DNA of 22,748 nt, from contig HF988467.1 of NCBI GenBank assembly GCA_000431975.1, forward strand, positions 1 through 22,748, in the 5' to 3' direction. Position 1 is the stretch's first letter, and the number at the start of each line of letters is the position of its first letter. Origin of the DNA: Prevotella sp. CAG:924. Its GTDB lineage: Bacteria > Bacteroidota > Bacteroidia > Bacteroidales > Bacteroidaceae. The notes beneath the pieces were generated by a model. That model did no database searches, was not told the DNA's origin, and saw only the letters and a list, made by a program, of their open reading frames with translations. Below are positions 7,102 through 15,579 of this stretch, piece after piece. The translations under genes were made by a program, and so were the position numbers.

Positions 7102-7794
7102 ATGATTAGGAAAAAGATTATTATAACAGGAACTTGCCTTTGGGTTTTCACATCTTATATGCCGTTGACGGCTCAGAAAATAGACCGACAGGCGGCAAGA
7201 GACAGTCTGAAAGCGGCAGTGGAGGTCTTGTCGTATCATCCAGACTCGATCAATTTACGGCTGAGAAAGGCCTCTTGGAATGTGGAACTAGAACAGTGGG
7301 AGTTTGCCAAAGAGGAGTACGATTATGTCCTGCGTAACGATCCCCGTAATTTGGACGCACTTTATTATCGTGCTTTCGTGAATCAAAAACTGCATCGTAA
7401 TGGCTTTGCTCGGCTAGACTATGAGAATCTGCTGAAATATTACCCAGGATCTTTTGAAGGACAGCTCGGTCTGGCGCTGCTTAATGAGAAGGACAACCGC
7501 CGTACGGAGGCGCTTGATCAGATCAATGAGACACTCAACAACTTTCCCGATTCGGCTGTTGCTTGGGCTATACGTGCCGGTATGGAGAAGAAACGAAAAA
7601 TGTATGATGTGGCCGAATATGATTATGCAGAGGCCGTCCGGCTCGATCCTCATAATCAGGACTATCGCCTTTCACTTGTTGATGTACAGATTCTTATGGG
7701 CAAGAAAGATGCTGCACGTAAAGAATTGGATATTCTTGTCAGACAAGGCTTGCACAAGGCGGCATTGAAAGATTGGTATGATAAGTGTAAATAA
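7102..7794 (+). CDS. Exported tetratricopeptide-repeat protein
   Basis: The protein has 230 residues. The N-terminus has a basic start (MIRKK), a hydrophobic core and a likely signal peptidase I site after TA (residues 23-24), so the mature protein should be periplasmic or surface-exposed. The rest is about five TPR-like helical pairs between residues 48 and 225: motifs such as WEFAKEEYDYVLRNDPRNLDAL and its successors show the spaced A, Y/F and P residues of TPRs ending in NDP, YYP, NFPDS and LDPHN. TPRs bind protein partners; no enzyme activity is visible. It starts 39 nt after the PrsW gene and 47 nt before the CDF gene on the same strand, so it is probably co-transcribed with both. It could be a partner or substrate of the PrsW-like protease, which is speculative. 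Confidence 0.85.
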   Translation: MIRKKIIITGTCLWVFTSYMPLTAQKIDRQAARDSLKAAVEVLSYHPDSINLRLRKASWNVELEQWEFAKEEYDYVLRNDPRNLDALYYRAFVNQKLHRNGFARLDYENLLKYYPGSFEGQLGLALLNEKDNRRTEALDQINETLNNFPDSAVAWAIRAGMEKKRKMYDVAEYDYAEAVRLDPHNQDYRLSLVDVQILMGKKDAARKELDILVRQGLHKAALKDWYDKCK

Positions 7795-7841
7795 GAAATA
7801 ACTATCGGATAACAACTGTTGATATATTAGAATAGAACATT

Positions 7842-8777
7842 ATGAAAGAAGAACTAAGTGACAAAGACCGCGAAAAACAGATATATAAGGTGACCTTGAC
7901 AGGCAGCGCCATCAATGCATTGCTCATTGTGATGAAGTTGGCGGCCGGTGTACTTGGACATTCGGCAGCTATGATTGCAGATGCAGTTCATTCGTTGAGT
8001 GATTTCCTGACAGATATTGCCGTGCTTGTATTTGTACGTCTGAGCAATAAACCAGAGGATAAGACCCATGATTATGGACATGGAAAATATGAGACGTTGG
8101 CAACAGCATTGATTGGTATGGCCTTGTTGGGTGTGGGCATCGCTATATTGGTCAATGGTGTGACAAAGATCTGGAGTGTCGTCCATGGTGCCATTTTGCC
8201 TAGTCCGGGATGGGTCGCCTTTGCAGCAGCAATCATAAGTATCCTGGCTAAAGAATGGTGTTATCGCATCACGGTGCATGTAGGAAAACGCGTGGGAAGT
8301 GAGGCCGTTATAGCTAACGCATGGCATCATCGTAGCGATGCGCTCTCATCTATAGGCACTGCTATCGGTATCGGTGGAGCAATTCTTTTAGGTAGTCGTT
8401 GGACAGTGCTTGACCCTATCGCCGCTGTGATTGTCGGTGTGCTCATTGTTGGTACATCGATACGTTTGCTTAATACAGCTGTAGACGAGCTGTTGGAACG
8501 TAGTCTTCCTGATGAGGTAGAGGATGAAATCATTCAGATTACGGAAAGCGAACCGGATGTGAGCAGTATCCATCATCTCAGAACGCGTAGAATTGGTAAT
8601 AATATTGCCATTGAGATGCATCTTCGTATGCCAGGAGAAATATCGCTCTATGAGGCTCATGAGCATGAGACGAATATTGAGAACTCGTTGAGGCATAAGT
8701 TCGGAAATAATACCCTTATCAGTCTTCATGCCGAACCCTTGAAAGTGGACGGAAAGTATGTAGAACCGAAGAAATAG
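7842..8777 (+). CDS. Cation diffusion facilitator family transporter (zinc-type)
   Basis: This 311-residue inner-membrane antiporter is predicted to export divalent metal in exchange for protons. The six-helix CDF core carries the two metal-site pairs: ADAVHSLSD (46-54; His50, Asp54) in TM2 and WHHRSDALS (161-169; His162, Asp166) in TM5. A His/Asp plus His/Asp site is typical of Zn2+ or Cd2+ carriers, whereas E. coli YiiP has Asp/Asp plus His/Asp. The cytoplasmic C-terminal domain is present (SIHHLRTRRIGNNIAIEMHL, then a His-containing YEAHEHE stretch), as expected for metal-regulated dimers. It is the last gene of the unit with the PrsW and TPR genes and is followed at once by a two-way terminator. 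The metal is not certain. Confidence 0.92.
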   Translation: MKEELSDKDREKQIYKVTLTGSAINALLIVMKLAAGVLGHSAAMIADAVHSLSDFLTDIAVLVFVRLSNKPEDKTHDYGHGKYETLATALIGMALLGVGIAILVNGVTKIWSVVHGAILPSPGWVAFAAAIISILAKEWCYRITVHVGKRVGSEAVIANAWHHRSDALSSIGTAIGIGGAILLGSRWTVLDPIAAVIVGVLIVGTSIRLLNTAVDELLERSLPDEVEDEIIQITESEPDVSSIHHLRTRRIGNNIAIEMHLRMPGEISLYEAHEHETNIENSLRHKFGNNTLISLHAEPLKVDGKYVEPKK

Positions 8778-8779
8778 AA

Positions 8780-8815
8780 AAAAGGCCGGTCACCCAATAA
8801 GGGAGCCGGCCTTTT
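8780..8815. terminator. Bidirectional terminator between the CDF and pyrF genes
   Basis: A 10-bp perfect inverted repeat AAAAGGCCGG / CCGGCCTTTT has A- and T-runs as its outer arms, and an inner CCC-AATAA-GGG (8793-8803) extends the helix. It lies 2 nt after the CDF stop and 21 nt beyond the pyrF stop, so it serves both converging units. Confidence 0.92.
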
Positions 8816-8836
8816 AAATTAAGATGCGTTACTTCG

Positions 8837-9664
8837 TTATTTCTTGATTTTGTTCAGTTCTGTTTCCATCTGCTGCTGCAAAGCTTTGGCGGCATCTGCT
8901 GCTGCAGTTGCGAAGTTCTCGTCGTGACCGGCATAGATAATACCACGGGAGGAATTGACAAGCAGGCCACAGTCTTTGGTCATACCATATTGGCATACTT
9001 TCTCGAGACTTCCACCCTGGGCTCCTACACCAGGAACAAGCAGAAAATGAGTGGGGGCTACCTTACGGATGTCTTGGAACATCTCGCCCTGAGTGGCTCC
9101 TACGACATACATCATATTTTCATCGTCACCCCACTCCTGACTCTTGCGTAATACTTTTTCAAAGAGACGTTCGCCTTGAGCGTCTTCTGTGAGCTGGAAG
9201 TCGTGTGAACCCTTATTGGAGGTAAGGGCAAGGAGAACGACCCACTTGCCGTCATATCCCAGGAAAGGAGTCACACTGTCCTCGCCCATGTAAGGAGCAA
9301 CTGTGAGGGCGTCTACATCGTATTGTGCAAAAAAGCACTGAGCATACATCTTTGATGTATTGCCGATATCGCCACGTTTTGCGTCAGCGATAATAAGGTG
9401 GTGGGGATAGTTGTCCTTAATGTATTTAACAGTATCCTCAAAAGCCTGCATGCCCTTCAGTCCGTAGCATTCGTAGAAGGCCAAGTTGGGTTTGTAGGCT
9501 ACGCAATAGGGTGCTGTGGCATCAATGATCTGACGATTGAACTCGAAGAGGGGATCGTCAGCGTTCTGCACACACTCCGGCATCTTCGTGATGTCTGTGT
9601 CGAGTCCGACACACAGGAAGGTCTTCTTTGTGAAGATCTGATCAATTAATTCCTTACGATTCAT
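8837..9664 (-). CDS. pyrF: Orotidine 5'-phosphate decarboxylase (type 2)
   Basis: PyrF performs the last step of UMP synthesis, OMP to UMP plus CO2, in the cytoplasm. At 275 residues it matches the longer type 2 group rather than the roughly 230-residue E. coli type. The catalytic charge array is visible as IIADAKRGDIGNTS (91-104; Asp94, Lys96, Asp99). The N-terminal FLCVGLDTD (16-24), the YKPNLAFYE substrate segment (58-66) and the phosphate-binding LVPGVGAQGG and NSSRGIIYA stretches are intact. It begins 4 nt after the prfA stop and is the last gene of the phoH operon, ending before the shared terminator. It is an ordinary, complete gene. Confidence 0.96.
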   Translation of the reverse strand: MNRKELIDQIFTKKTFLCVGLDTDITKMPECVQNADDPLFEFNRQIIDATAPYCVAYKPNLAFYECYGLKGMQAFEDTVKYIKDNYPHHLIIADAKRGDIGNTSKMYAQCFFAQYDVDALTVAPYMGEDSVTPFLGYDGKWVVLLALTSNKGSHDFQLTEDAQGERLFEKVLRKSQEWGDDENMMYVVGATQGEMFQDIRKVAPTHFLLVPGVGAQGGSLEKVCQYGMTKDCGLLVNSSRGIIYAGHDENFATAAADAAKALQQQMETELNKIKK

Positions 9665-9668
9665 CGTA

Positions 9669-10784
9669 TTATAATTCTGATTCTTTTAGTTTTTCAGCAT
9701 TCTCTGCTACCGTAAGAGCATCGATCATCGGCTGGATGTTGCCGCCGAGGAAGCCCTGTAGGTCATGAGTTGTGTATCCGATGCGGTGATCGGTGACACG
9801 TCCCTGGGGAAAGTTATAGGTACGGATCTTGGCCGAACGGTCACCTGTGGAGACAAGTGACTTGCGTCGGGAAGCGATATCATCGACATATTTCTGATGC
9901 TCACGGTCATAGATGAACGTACGGAGACGTGAGAGCGCCCGTTCCTTATTCTTAGGTTGGTCGCGTGTCTCTGTACATTCGATAAGAATTTCCTCGGTTT
10001 CTCCTGTTACTGGATTTTTCCAAGGATAACGGAGACGTACACCCGATTCCACCTTGTTGACATTCTGTCCGCCGGCACCGCTTGAACGAAAGGTATCCCA
10101 CTTGATATCTCCTTCGTTGATATTTACCTCAAATTTGTCGGCTTCGGGTAGTACAGCAACGGTTGCAGCAGAAGTATGCATGCGGCCTTGGGTCTCGGTG
10201 GCAGGGACACGCTGTACACGATGGACACCACTTTCATATTTGAGCGTACCATAGACGTTGTCACCGCTGACAGCAAAATCGATCTCCTTGTATCCACCGA
10301 CAGCGCCCTCAGACACTGCTGTGACGCTCACGGTCCAACCTTTAGAGTCGCAAAACTTCTTATACATATTGAAAAGGTCGCCGGCAAAGAGAGCCGCTTC
10401 ATCGCCTCCTGCACCAGCTCGGATCTCCATCTGTACATTTTTAGCATCTTCCGGATCTTTGGGTACGAGGGCTATCTTGATCTCCTCTTCTAATTTCGGA
10501 AGACGTGCCTCGTTTTCAGAAAGTTCCTCGCGTGCCATCTCTTTCATGTCAGTGTCGCTCTCGTTAACAAGAATGTCCTTGGACTCTTTAATGGCATTGA
10601 GACAATCAATATAGCGCTTGCGAGCCAACATAATGTCTCCTAGGTCCTTATATTCTTTCGTGAGCTTGACGTAGCGGGATTGATCTGCGATAACACTTGG
10701 GTCTGTGATAAGGGTTGATACTTCTTCGTAGCGGCTTTCCAGACCTTCTAGTTTCTGTAATATGCTGTTGTTTTCTTCAGACAT
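9669..10784 (-). CDS. prfA: Peptide chain release factor 1
   Basis: RF1 reads UAA and UAG stop codons and triggers release of the peptide on the ribosome. The 371-residue product has the stop-codon motif PAT (194-196) inside RVPATETQGRMHTSAATVAV, which separates RF1 from RF2 (SPF). It also has the catalytic GGQ (238-240) in SSGAGGQNVNKVES, where the glutamine is normally methylated by PrmC. The N-terminal coiled-coil domain 1 (10-105) and the C-terminal TYNFPQGRVTDHRIG are present. No prmC gene is beside it. There is a 72-nt gap after purM, the largest inside this operon, without a promoter match that I could find, and a 4-nt gap before pyrF. Confidence 0.97.
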   Translation of the reverse strand: MSEENNSILQKLEGLESRYEEVSTLITDPSVIADQSRYVKLTKEYKDLGDIMLARKRYIDCLNAIKESKDILVNESDTDMKEMAREELSENEARLPKLEEEIKIALVPKDPEDAKNVQMEIRAGAGGDEAALFAGDLFNMYKKFCDSKGWTVSVTAVSEGAVGGYKEIDFAVSGDNVYGTLKYESGVHRVQRVPATETQGRMHTSAATVAVLPEADKFEVNINEGDIKWDTFRSSGAGGQNVNKVESGVRLRYPWKNPVTGETEEILIECTETRDQPKNKERALSRLRTFIYDREHQKYVDDIASRRKSLVSTGDRSAKIRTYNFPQGRVTDHRIGYTTHDLQGFLGGNIQPMIDALTVAENAEKLKESEL

Positions 10785-10856
10785 AATGTTCTATGTTTAT
10801 CCGGCATTCGGAGTTATCTGTTTATAGGCAGCGTGGGCGTATTTCGCCATCCGCCG

Positions 10857-12026
10857 TCATACTTCATAGGCGAAGGTACCCATTTCACTCTCGATGGTGA
10901 GGCTCTTCTTTCCTTCTTCAATATATCCGATTTGCTGGGCATCGATATTGAAAGACTTGGAGATCTCTATCACCTTGTCTGCATCTTCCGGTGATACGTA
11001 GATTTCCATGCGGTGACCCATGTTGAATACCTGATACATTTCCTTCCAGTCAGTGCCGGAGCAGTCGTGAATGGCCTTGAAGAGGGGAGGAATGGGGAAC
11101 ATGTTGTTCTTTACAACGTGACAGTCGTCACCAACGAAATGCAGAACCTTTGTCTGTGCACCACCTGTGCAGTGTACCATGCCATGGATTTTAGGTCGCA
11201 TCTCGTCAAGCATCTTTTTGATCACGGGAGCATAAGTACGGGTTGGAGAGAGAACGAGTTGGCCGGCATTGATGGGAGCACCTTCTACAGAATCGGTCAG
11301 TTGATATTTGCCGCTGTACACCAGGTCCTCAGGTACGGTATGATCGTAGCTCTCTGGATACTTTTCTGCCAGATATTTGGCAAATACATCATGGCGGGCT
11401 GAGGTCAGACCGTTGCTGCCCATACCTCCGTTGTATTGATGCTCATAAGTTGCCTGACCGGTAGAAGAAAGTCCAATGATCACGTCACCCGGTCGGATAT
11501 TGGCATTGTTGATCACATCGCTACGTTTCATGCGGCAAGTGACGGTAGAGTCGACAATGATTGTGCGGACGAGATCGCCTACATCAGCGGTCTCACCTCC
11601 GGTGGGCCAGATTCCGATTCCCATTTCACGTAATTCGGCCAGCAGTTGGTCGGTGCCGTTGATGATAGCAGAGATCACCTCGCCGGGGATAAGCATCTTA
11701 TTGCGGCCGATAGTGCTGGATACAAGGATGTTGTCTGTGGCACCTACGCAAAGCAAGTCGTCAGTGTTCATTACCACAGCATCCTGGGCAATGCCTTTCC
11801 ATACACTCAGGTCGCCGGTCTCTTTCCAATAGAGGTAGGCTAATGATGATTTTGTGCCTGCACCGTCGGCGTGCATGATGTTGCAATACTCGGGATCTCC
11901 TCCCAGAATATCAGGGATGATCTTGCAAAAAGCTTGTGGGAAGATACCTTTATCGATGTGCTCAATAGCTGCGTGCACATCTTCTTTGGCGGCACTGACA
12001 CCGCGCATCATATATCTGTTGTTCAT
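10857..12026 (-). CDS. purM: Phosphoribosylformylglycinamidine cyclo-ligase (AIR synthetase), Bacteroidetes type
   Basis: PurM closes the imidazole ring of purines, converting FGAM plus ATP to AIR. The 389-residue product is longer than the usual 340-350 and belongs to a divergent group. Recognisable PurM/PurL superfamily motifs are HADGAGTKSS (52-61), the Asp82...NTDDLLCVGA segment (87-96), PTGGETADVGD (141-151) and the late GGAQTKVLHF and FNMGHRME stretches. It lies 14 nt after aroE and shares the operon with purC, two steps away in the same pathway. Selenophosphate synthetase and thiamine-phosphate kinase share the fold, but the GGETA motif and the length fit PurM. Confidence 0.92.
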   Translation of the reverse strand: MNNRYMMRGVSAAKEDVHAAIEHIDKGIFPQAFCKIIPDILGGDPEYCNIMHADGAGTKSSLAYLYWKETGDLSVWKGIAQDAVVMNTDDLLCVGATDNILVSSTIGRNKMLIPGEVISAIINGTDQLLAELREMGIGIWPTGGETADVGDLVRTIIVDSTVTCRMKRSDVINNANIRPGDVIIGLSSTGQATYEHQYNGGMGSNGLTSARHDVFAKYLAEKYPESYDHTVPEDLVYSGKYQLTDSVEGAPINAGQLVLSPTRTYAPVIKKMLDEMRPKIHGMVHCTGGAQTKVLHFVGDDCHVVKNNMFPIPPLFKAIHDCSGTDWKEMYQVFNMGHRMEIYVSPEDADKVIEISKSFNIDAQQIGYIEEGKKSLTIESEMGTFAYEV

Positions 12027-12040
12027 TATTGAAGATTTTT

Positions 12041-12793
12041 CTATTGTTCTTTTCCGTGCCAGAACTCCCAGGATGCGAAAGCTTGAAGAAGTAACATCTC
12101 CAGGCCATTCTTCACGGTTGCTCCCTGTTCACGTCCTCGTTTCATAAAGAGAGTCTCATCGGGGTTGTAGATGAGATCATAGAGAAGAGTATGGCTGTCC
12201 ATGGCTTCGTAGGGCAGTTTAGGACATTCATCAGCATGAGGATACATGCCGACGGGTGTACAATTAACGATGACATTATATTTCTTCATTGTAGCCGGTG
12301 TAATATCATCATAGGTCACAACCCCAGGACGCGCAGTGCGGCTTACCTTGACAGTTTCCAAACCGAGTTGGCGCAAGCCATATTCGATAGCTTTCGAGGC
12401 TCCGCCGGTACCGAGAATCAATGCCCGTTCATGATATTTCTCCAAGAGAGGTTCTATACTTTCGGTAAAACCTATCACATCACTATTGTATCCTTTTAGT
12501 TCTATTTTTTTGCCTTTGTGAATGACACGGATGACATTCACGGCTCCAATAGCACGGGCTGCCGGACTGAGCTCGTCGAGATAGGTGATTACTTTCTCTT
12601 TGTAAGGGATTGTAACATTCAGACCACACAGTTCTGGATGTGTGTTAAGGATTACGGGCAGCTGGTCTATCGAGGGTATTTCAAAGTTCTCATAAGTGGC
12701 GTCGATCTTTTCGTCTTGGAACTTTTCATTGAAATAGTTGATTGAGAAGGAATGCCCCAAAGGATAACCTATCAAGCCATACTTTTCCATCAT
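12041..12793 (-). CDS. aroE: Shikimate dehydrogenase (NADP+)
   Basis: AroE reduces 3-dehydroshikimate to shikimate in aromatic amino-acid and folate precursor synthesis. The 250-residue protein is slightly short of the 270 norm but complete. It shows YPLGHSFS (10-17, shikimate-binding serines), NVTIPYKEKV (59-68) with catalytic Lys65, NSDVIGF (103-109) with Asp105, the nucleotide loop LGTGGASKA (127-135) and the closing NGLEMLLLQAFASWEFW. Two ATGs occur at the start (MMEKYG); the second would remove one residue only. It lies 11 nt after menG and 14 nt before purM, so it is co-transcribed. I see nothing irregular. Confidence 0.96.
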   Translation of the reverse strand: MMEKYGLIGYPLGHSFSINYFNEKFQDEKIDATYENFEIPSIDQLPVILNTHPELCGLNVTIPYKEKVITYLDELSPAARAIGAVNVIRVIHKGKKIELKGYNSDVIGFTESIEPLLEKYHERALILGTGGASKAIEYGLRQLGLETVKVSRTARPGVVTYDDITPATMKKYNVIVNCTPVGMYPHADECPKLPYEAMDSHTLLYDLIYNPDETLFMKRGREQGATVKNGLEMLLLQAFASWEFWHGKEQ

Positions 12794-12804
12794 GTTTTTC
12801 TTTT

Positions 12805-13539
12805 TTATTTCTCAGCGAAATACATAGTACAGATGCCAAACGTCAGACGTTTGAAGCTGCACTTTTTAAATCCTGCCTTCTTGAATATCTCCATCATACG
12901 CTCACCCTGTGGAAAGGCCTCAATGGTCTTTGTCAGATAGCTATAGGCACTACGATCCTTAGAAATGAGTCGTCCATAGAGGGGAAGGAAGGTATGCGAA
13001 TAGAGGTGGAAGAGCTGTCGCATCGGGAATGTTACTGGGGTAGTAAGTTCCACAATGCTCAGATGTCCGCCAGGTTTCAGCACTCTGCAGATTTCTTTCA
13101 AACCTTTGTCCAAGTCTTGAAAGTTGCGGATGCCGAAGGCGGCTGTCACAGCGTCAAAGCTGTTGTCGTCAAAGCTGAGCTGCATACAGTCTTCTTTGGC
13201 AAAAGAGATCGTGTCAGACAGACCGGCAGCCTTCACTTTCTCCTCACCGATTTTCATCATCCCCTCCGATAAATCAGCTCCGATAAGCGTATGGGGATGA
13301 AGCATACGGGCAGCAAGTAGTGCAAAATCGCCTGTACCCGTAGCAATGTCGAGCATCGTCTGGGGATGGTAGGGCGCCAGCCGTTTGATGGCCTTGCGTC
13401 TCCATCCCTTGTCGATGTTCCAAGAGAGACGATGGTTGAGAGTATCATAGGTGGGAGCAATGCGGTCGAACATCTCTTCCACCTGCTCCCCCTTGTCTCC
13501 TTCGTCCCTATAAGGACGTATCGTTTCTTGCTTATACAT
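12805..13539 (-). CDS. menG: Demethylmenaquinone methyltransferase
   Basis: This SAM-dependent C-methyltransferase performs the last step of menaquinone synthesis; it is called UbiE in bacteria that also make ubiquinone. Menaquinone is the quinone expected in anaerobic Bacteroidetes, so MenG is the better name. The protein has 244 residues: FDRIAPTYDTLNHRLS (24-39), the SAM loop LDIATGTGD (63-71), GADLSEGMM, FGIRNFQDLDKGLKE and YSYLTKTIEAFPQGE are all family signatures. Its ATG overlaps the purC stop by one base (TAATG), showing coupled translation, and aroE follows after 11 nt. It is complete. Confidence 0.95.
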   Translation of the reverse strand: MYKQETIRPYRDEGDKGEQVEEMFDRIAPTYDTLNHRLSWNIDKGWRRKAIKRLAPYHPQTMLDIATGTGDFALLAARMLHPHTLIGADLSEGMMKIGEEKVKAAGLSDTISFAKEDCMQLSFDDNSFDAVTAAFGIRNFQDLDKGLKEICRVLKPGGHLSIVELTTPVTFPMRQLFHLYSHTFLPLYGRLISKDRSAYSYLTKTIEAFPQGERMMEIFKKAGFKKCSFKRLTFGICTMYFAEK

Positions 13540-14489
13540 TATTTACGGGCGGCAAGCCACTCGGTTACGTTCTTTTCGATGCGTGCAGCGATATCGCCTT
13601 CTTCAGTTGCTTTGTTGAATTTCTCACCGGTGATATGCTCATAAAGCTCGATGTAGCGTTCAGAAACACTTTCTGCATATTCGTCGGTGATTTCGGGCAT
13701 TACCTGTCCAGGCTCGTTCATGAAGTTGTGCTCGATGAGCCATTGACGTACAAACTCTTTAGAGAGCTGGCGCTGAGGCTCACCTTTCTCGAACTTCTCT
13801 TCATAGCCATCAGCATAGAAGTAACGGCTGGAGTCAGGTGTGTGGATCTCATCGATGAGGTAGACCTTGCCATCGCGTTTACCGAACTCGTATTTGGTAT
13901 CGACGAGGATTAGACCTTGCTTGGCAGCTACTTCCTGACCACGTGCGAAGAGCTTACGGGTGTAATCTTCCATAACGGCATAGTCTTCCGCAGATACGAT
14001 ACCCTGGCTAATGATCTCTTCCTTTGAGATGTTCATGTCATGACCTTCATCAGCCTTTGTCGTCGGAGTGATGATGGGCTCTGGGAAACGCTGGTTTTCT
14101 TTCATGCCCTCAGGAAGTTTTACACCGCAGAGTTCACGGCAACCGTCTTTGTAGGCACGCCATGCAGAACCAGTGAGGATAGAACGGATGATCATCTCTA
14201 CACGGAATCCCTCACACTTCAGACCTACTGTTACCATGGGGTCGGGAGTGGCAAGCTTCCAGTTCGGACAGATGTCACTTGTCAGATCGAGGAATTTAGC
14301 TGCGATCTGGTTGAGCACTTGTCCCTTGAAAGGAATACCCTTAGGCAATACTACATCAAAAGCTGAGATGCGGTCTGTAGCGACCATTACCATCAGATCG
14401 TCGTTGATGTCATACACGTCGCGTACTTTGCCATGATACACACTCTTTTGTCCGGCAAAATGGAAATCAGTACTTGTTAATGCTTTCAT
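13539..14489 (-). CDS. purC: SAICAR synthetase (phosphoribosylaminoimidazole-succinocarboxamide synthase)
   Basis: PurC joins aspartate to CAIR using ATP in purine synthesis. The 316-residue form is the longer eukaryote-like/Bacteroidetes type rather than the roughly 240-residue E. coli type. Motifs are GKVRDVYD (20-27, ATP-binding loop), ATDRISAFDVVLP (37-49), the ITPTTKADEGHD segment, LVDTKYEFG and LIDEIHTPDSSRY. The ATG overlaps the end of phoH by four bases (ATGA) and its stop overlaps the menG start by one base, so the three genes are translationally coupled. It is complete, with no unusual residues seen. Confidence 0.96.
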   Translation of the reverse strand: MKALTSTDFHFAGQKSVYHGKVRDVYDINDDLMVMVATDRISAFDVVLPKGIPFKGQVLNQIAAKFLDLTSDICPNWKLATPDPMVTVGLKCEGFRVEMIIRSILTGSAWRAYKDGCRELCGVKLPEGMKENQRFPEPIITPTTKADEGHDMNISKEEIISQGIVSAEDYAVMEDYTRKLFARGQEVAAKQGLILVDTKYEFGKRDGKVYLIDEIHTPDSSRYFYADGYEEKFEKGEPQRQLSKEFVRQWLIEHNFMNEPGQVMPEITDEYAESVSERYIELYEHITGEKFNKATEEGDIAARIEKNVTEWLAARK

Positions 14490-15511
14490 AATTGCTTTCC
14501 CGTGGTTTCCGCGTCAGTGGGCGCGTCCTCTCGGGTCTCCTTATTAAATGGTTTATTATTGAATGATTGCTTTCTGAGTTTTTCCTCTTGCTCGTAGGCC
14601 TCTACAATGCGCGTTACAAGTTTATGGCGCACGATATCTTTCTGCCCGAGTTCAATGATGGAGATACCTTCTATGTCCTTTAAGATTCTTAGGGCCTCTT
14701 TAAGTCCGCTCTTCGTCTCGTGAGGAAGGTCAATCTGGGTCATATCACCTGTAATGATCATCTTTGTATTCCATCCCATACGAGTCAGAAACATTTTAAG
14801 TTGGGCGGTAGTCGTGTTTTGCGCTTCATCGAGTATCACAACAGCATCGCTAAGTGTGCGGCCTCGCATGAAAGCCAATGGCGCAATTTGTATGATTTGC
14901 TTCTCTATCATGTCCTGCAGACGATTGGCAGGGATCATGTCTTGGAGAGCATCGTATAGAGGTTGAAGATACGGATCTATTTTTTCCTTCATGTCACCGG
15001 GCAGAAATCCTAGTTTCTCACCGGCCTCTACAGCGGGGCGTGAAAGAATGATGCGTTTTACTTGCTTGTCTTTCAGTGCCCGGACGGCCAGCGCTATGCC
15101 GAGATAGGTTTTTCCCGTACCGGCCGGTCCGACGGCGAAGATCATGTCATTCTTTTGGAATGCGCCTATCATGCGTTGCTGGTTCTCCGACCGACTCTTG
15201 ATAGGTCTTCCGGATATAGAATAGACGAGCACGTCCTTTATGGCATCTGCCTTTGTCTTCCGTCCTTTCACAAGGTCGAGGATGTCTTCATCTTCGAGCG
15301 TGTTGTATTTTTCTACGTGGGCCCGTATGGCTTCTATGTCTTCTTCAATGCGGGCCATGTCCTCCTCGTCACCTAACACACGAATCACATTGTCGCGTGC
15401 TACAATGCGCAACTTGGGAAAGAGTGATTTGAGCATCTGTAGATGACAATTGTTCACTCCGTAAAACACCACGGGATCGATATCCTCGAGTACGATATGT
15501 TTCTCTATCAA
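14486..15511 (-). CDS. phoH: PhoH-family ATPase
   Basis: The protein has 341 residues and a PhoH P-loop ATPase core: Walker A GPAGTGKT at 128-135, SRPAVEAGEKLGFLPGDM (157-174) and Walker B VVILDEAQN (224-232), followed by LTRMGWNTKMIITGD. Residues 1-100 form the N-terminal KH-like part of the PhoH-like (YbeZ) group. YbeZ partners with the YbeY endonuclease in rRNA handling in other bacteria; the exact job of PhoH proteins is still unsettled. It is the first gene of a seven-gene minus-strand operon and overlaps purC by four bases. The C-terminal tail (from about 310) is hydrophilic and low in conserved motifs. A ybeY gene is not in the window. Confidence 0.93.
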   Translation of the reverse strand: MIEKHIVLEDIDPVVFYGVNNCHLQMLKSLFPKLRIVARDNVIRVLGDEEDMARIEEDIEAIRAHVEKYNTLEDEDILDLVKGRKTKADAIKDVLVYSISGRPIKSRSENQQRMIGAFQKNDMIFAVGPAGTGKTYLGIALAVRALKDKQVKRIILSRPAVEAGEKLGFLPGDMKEKIDPYLQPLYDALQDMIPANRLQDMIEKQIIQIAPLAFMRGRTLSDAVVILDEAQNTTTAQLKMFLTRMGWNTKMIITGDMTQIDLPHETKSGLKEALRILKDIEGISIIELGQKDIVRHKLVTRIVEAYEQEEKLRKQSFNNKPFNKETREDAPTDAETTGKQL

Positions 15512-15547
15512 AACTAAAAGTCTATGCTATTTATACGTATAACGCTG

Positions 15548-15555
15548 CAAATTTA
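15548..15555 (-). promoter_or_regulatory. Promoter -7 box of the phoH operon
   Basis: TAAATTTG on the minus strand is an exact TAnnTTTG match. TTTC (15576-15579), 20 nt upstream, is a one-mismatch -33 box. Transcription would begin about 30 nt before the phoH start codon, giving a short leader. Confidence 0.65.
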
Positions 15556-15579
15556 CAAAATTCTAGCTAAAGAAAGAAA

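Noticed and set aside
8388..8729. 113-codon minus-strand open frame
   Set aside because: It is opposite the CDF transporter gene, whose metal-site motifs are intact.
10785..10856. Internal promoter between purM and prfA
   Set aside because: No TAnnTTTG box with a suitable -33 element is visible on the minus strand in this gap.
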